In this document: piece by piece, positions 62,018-64,000 of the stretch
How positions within the stretch are numbered: position 1 is the first letter of the stretch
How the letters are laid out: each line of letters begins with the position of its first letter
From: Dinoroseobacter sp013215265
GTDB taxonomy: Bacteria; Pseudomonadota; Alphaproteobacteria; Rhodobacterales; Rhodobacteraceae
DNA length: 64,000 bases
Direction of reading: 5' to 3'
Assembly (NCBI GenBank): GCA_963691755.1
Contig: OY829366.1
Coordinates: forward strand, 2,914,001-2,978,000
Translations under genes and position numbers: made by a program
The notes under the pieces: generated by a model
Told to the model about the DNA's origin: nothing
The model's input: the letters and a program-made list of their open reading frames with translations, nothing else
Databases searched by the model: none

Positions 62018-62479
62018 TAAACACCATATGTTGTGGGAAGCAAGCCCCAGCGAACCTCCACACCATGAATCGCTGGGTTATGGCCGCATCGATGCCTTCC
62101 AGTGTATCGAATGCCGTGACTTCTGCGTCTTCGTGCTTTGCCTAGGCAGACGAAGTAGAAGTCTGCAGCGTGCGTTTCAGAAGCTCACACGAGCCACTAG
62201 AGATCATGGGTGTTGAGTAACCGCTCGCTCAATGCAGCGAGGGGCTGCAATGGATGAGGTGTTAACGCCAGTGTACCACCAGTCGCTGCGATGCGCAGCA
62301 ACCGGCTACACCCAACTTAACAAGAGAAAATTAGTCGGCTTTCGCAATCGAAACTCGGGCAATCGTTGTAGAGCGTGTTGCAAATTGCACCCCAAAACTA
62401 GACAAAAGTATTATACATCAGCGGGTTACAAGTTTATACTGAAATGATTGATTATCAAATAGGCGCAGCGGGAACCCCA
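62018..62479. other. Non-coding stretch between the RHH gene and the second IS fragment
   Basis: 462 bases. No gene, RNA or repeat could be supported. Some short open frames occur but have no start signals or recognisable features. Confidence 0.5.
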
Positions 62480-63115
62480 TGTCCGTCGTCAGAGTTTTTC
62501 GGAAAGCGTGAGCGTTTTCACAACGGAGGCTCTGGTTCGGTTTCTGTTTGAGTTTAGGCGGCCGCGGCTTGGTGCTGCAACCGGCGTTTTCGGATTGTCT
62601 GTTTCTTGATCTCCTCTCTCATCTTCAGGATATTCGCACCTCGGCCGTGATAGACGTCGGCGGGTGTCAGGTTGGCTAGGCTCTCGTGGTAGCGATGGTT
62701 GTTGTAGTGACCGACGAAGGCGCTGATCTGGCGTTCCAGGTCGCCGGGCAGGAAGTAGTTTTCCAGGAGAACCCGGTTCTTCATCGTCTGGTGCCAGCGT
62801 TCGATCTTGCCCTGGGTTTGCGGATGGTGCGGCGCACCGCGAACGTGATCCATGCCCTTTTCATCGAGATAGTCGGCCAGATCGGTGGCGACGTAGGACG
62901 AGCCGTTATCGCTGAGAAGCCTCGGCTTGTGCACGACGGTCGCGCTGTTGCAGCCCGAAGTGTCCAGTGCCAACTCCAGCGTGTCGGTGACATCCGCAGC
63001 CTTCATCGTGGTGCAGAGCTTCTAGGCAATGATGTAGCGGCTGTAATCGTCGAGGATGGTGCTGAGATAGAAACATCCCCAGCCGATGACCTTGAGCGCA
63101 AAGGTTGCCCAAAAC
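62480..63115 (-). mobile_element. Right half of an IS3-family insertion sequence, inverted
   Basis: The end TGTCCGTCGTCAGAG at 62480 resembles the left end at 60744. The fragment carries the catalytic part of orfB on the minus strand and stops near 63115, where IS homology ends. The middle ~70 codons of orfB are missing from both fragments. Confidence 0.8.
62554..63115 (-). pseudogene. IS3-family transposase OrfB, C-terminal part with a stop mutation
   Basis: The rve/DDE domain reads FALKVIGWGCFYLSTILDDYSRYIIA, then a TAG where relatives have Trp, then KLCTTMKAADVTDTLELAL, LSDNGSSYVATDLADYLDEKG, HPQTQGKIERWHQTMKNRVLLENYFLPGDLE and HYNNHRYHESL. The second Asp (LSDNGSSY) and Glu (KIERWHQ) of the DDE triad are present, and the first (LDDYSR) is before the stop. 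The gene also lacks its 5' part, so it is dead. Confidence 0.88.
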
Positions 63116-63362
63116 TTGTATGCATTTATTAGGCTAGGGATACGACCTTCGCGCATCCACTTAACACAAACCAAATGATGTTGTTCTGGAAGTGAGGCCA
63201 TAGCGGCCCTTACTCTGATATGGTTTATGAACTAGATATTGGAAGGATCTAGACGGCGCGTGGTCGGCATTGGTGTTTTCGCGACCAGGTCGGGAGCATT
63301 GGTTGTTAAGAACCCTTTTCCTTGCGGTTTTGCAGCTGGGGGGACTAGCTGCTTCATCCTTG
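63116..63362. other. Non-coding stretch before the last gene
   Basis: 247 bases with no supported gene. It may include leftover sequence from the IS insertion site. Confidence 0.4.
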
Positions 63363-63704
63363 CTAACGTCGCAGCAGCGCTACCCGCTGGCGTCCTTCTT
63401 CGAGGCGTTTGACCAGTTCATGACCGAAATTGGTCTGAACCGGCCTGGCCACCGATCTAGGGAGGAGGAACGGCAAAGCAGTTCGCGCTGCCACAATACG
63501 GACCGCAGCCGGCTGAGTAGGATCCAAAGCGATCCTTTCCATCTCTCCCAAAAGGCGATGGCCACGGCGGTGCACTTCAGCCGCGAGAAGGTGCTGATCA
63601 TCGACATCTAGGATTTCAGCGACAGCTTCCCGAGCAAGCGTCGACTTGTTCTTTGATCCTTTCGGTCTGCCTGCTCCAGAGCGCCGTCCGCCGGCCTGTC
63701 CCAT
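63363..63704 (-). CDS. Small protein with terminase-small-subunit-like N-terminus
   Basis: 113 residues. GRRSGAGRPKGSKNKSTLAREAVAEIL is the basic N-terminal motif common in phage small terminase-like or DUF5681-type proteins; the remainder (DDQHLLAAEVHRRGHRLLGEMERIALDPTQPAAVRIVAARTALPFLLPRS) is helical. GGAGG lies six bases before the ATG at 63704, which decides this start over an ATG four codons upstream. No terminase large subunit is within the window. The family assignment is by motif only. Confidence 0.6.
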   Translation of the reverse strand: MGQAGGRRSGAGRPKGSKNKSTLAREAVAEILDVDDQHLLAAEVHRRGHRLLGEMERIALDPTQPAAVRIVAARTALPFLLPRSVARPVQTNFGHELVKRLEEGRQRVALLRR

Positions 63705-63719
63705 CGGTACCTCCATTTT

Positions 63720-63732
63720 TGATATTATATCA
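63720..63732. promoter_or_regulatory. Near-perfect AT palindrome before the terminase-like gene
   Basis: TGATATTATATCA is symmetric except at its centre and lies 16 bases upstream of the gene start, a plausible operator or -10 area. The rest of the window, 63733-64000, has no supported gene. Confidence 0.35.
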
Positions 63733-64000
63733 GGTAAGTATTACTGACCCAATATCTGAATTTCTCAAACGCGGCTGTCTCCGGTGTCGCGTATGGGACG
63801 CCAACTTAGACGCAAGAAATCTGCGCACACGGTGTCAATCGGACATTTGAGACACACACTCTATACCTTCATATTATTTGTTATTTTACATACGATTACA
63901 GAGAGGTCACGGGTGTCCCGGCATTTGCGGATGTCCCGCCCCAACCGCTTGCTGCGCATACAAGAAAGCTGACTAAAGTACAGAACTAGCGAGGTCACGG

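Noticed and set aside
62232..62447. Open frame of 71 codons between the RHH gene and the second IS fragment
   Set aside because: No ribosome binding site, no motif, atypical codon use.
48336..64000. Integrase, relaxase or CRISPR array in the accessory region
   Set aside because: No tyrosine or serine recombinase motifs were recognised and no regular repeat-spacer pattern was seen. The repeats at 48650 and 50640 are too few and too far apart.

Overview
The window is a piece of an alphaproteobacterial chromosome, most likely from the Rhodobacterales (Roseobacter group). The main reasons are a complete reverse-strand dcw (division and cell wall) cluster that carries Rhodobacterales-type small insertions (DUF2484 and DUF6525 proteins, an ACT-domain protein), a SAM-II riboswitch before metZ, and a tandem-hairpin small RNA with anti-Shine-Dalgarno loops of the 'cuckoo' type known from Rhodobacteraceae. 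All assignments come from reading the sequence; no database search was run.

Layout. 1-7.0 kb: the start of ilvC, two tandem AsnC/Lrp regulators read divergently from it, SAM-II riboswitch plus terminator plus metZ, a class I glutamine amidotransferase, folE2, and a ClC-type chloride channel. 7.0-33.9 kb, all on the minus strand except one gene: transcription runs mrp, mraZ, rsmH, ftsL, ftsI, murE, murF, mraY, an ACT protein, murD, a DUF6525 protein, ftsW, murG, murC, a DUF2484 protein, a small membrane protein, murB, ddlB, ftsQ, ftsA, ftsZ, lpxC, bamD, recN. Many neighbours overlap by four bases (ATGA), which points to translational coupling. Together they make lipid II, assemble the FtsZ ring and septal synthase, and start lipid A and outer-membrane protein assembly. 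33.9-47.8 kb: MFS exporter, the small RNA, an M20-type amidohydrolase, a LysE exporter, a UvrD/PcrA helicase, an FMN L-lactate dehydrogenase next to pyruvate carboxylase, a pilin-like protein, a CpdA-like phosphodiesterase, and a frameshifted YHYH-domain gene with a small secreted protein.

47.9-64 kb is accessory. It begins after an intact tRNA-Gly with a 3' half of tRNA-Asn, an att-site-like scar. Next comes a large unknown protein with a PD-(D/E)XK-like C-terminus, with copies of one intergenic repeat on both sides. Then follows the most interesting unit: a SARP/TolB/TPR regulator and, all on the plus strand, a small vanadium-haloperoxidase/PAP2-type protein with DGAS repeats, a papain-like cysteine peptidase, a full-length vanadium haloperoxidase, a small membrane protein and a DM13-like protein. 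After it lie a RstA/Rep_trans-type replication initiator with an upstream cruciform, an excisionase-like HTH protein, two damaged halves of IS3-family elements, a ribbon-helix-helix repressor with its likely operator, a gene cut off by an IS half, and a small terminase-small-subunit-like protein. No integrase and no CRISPR array were seen.
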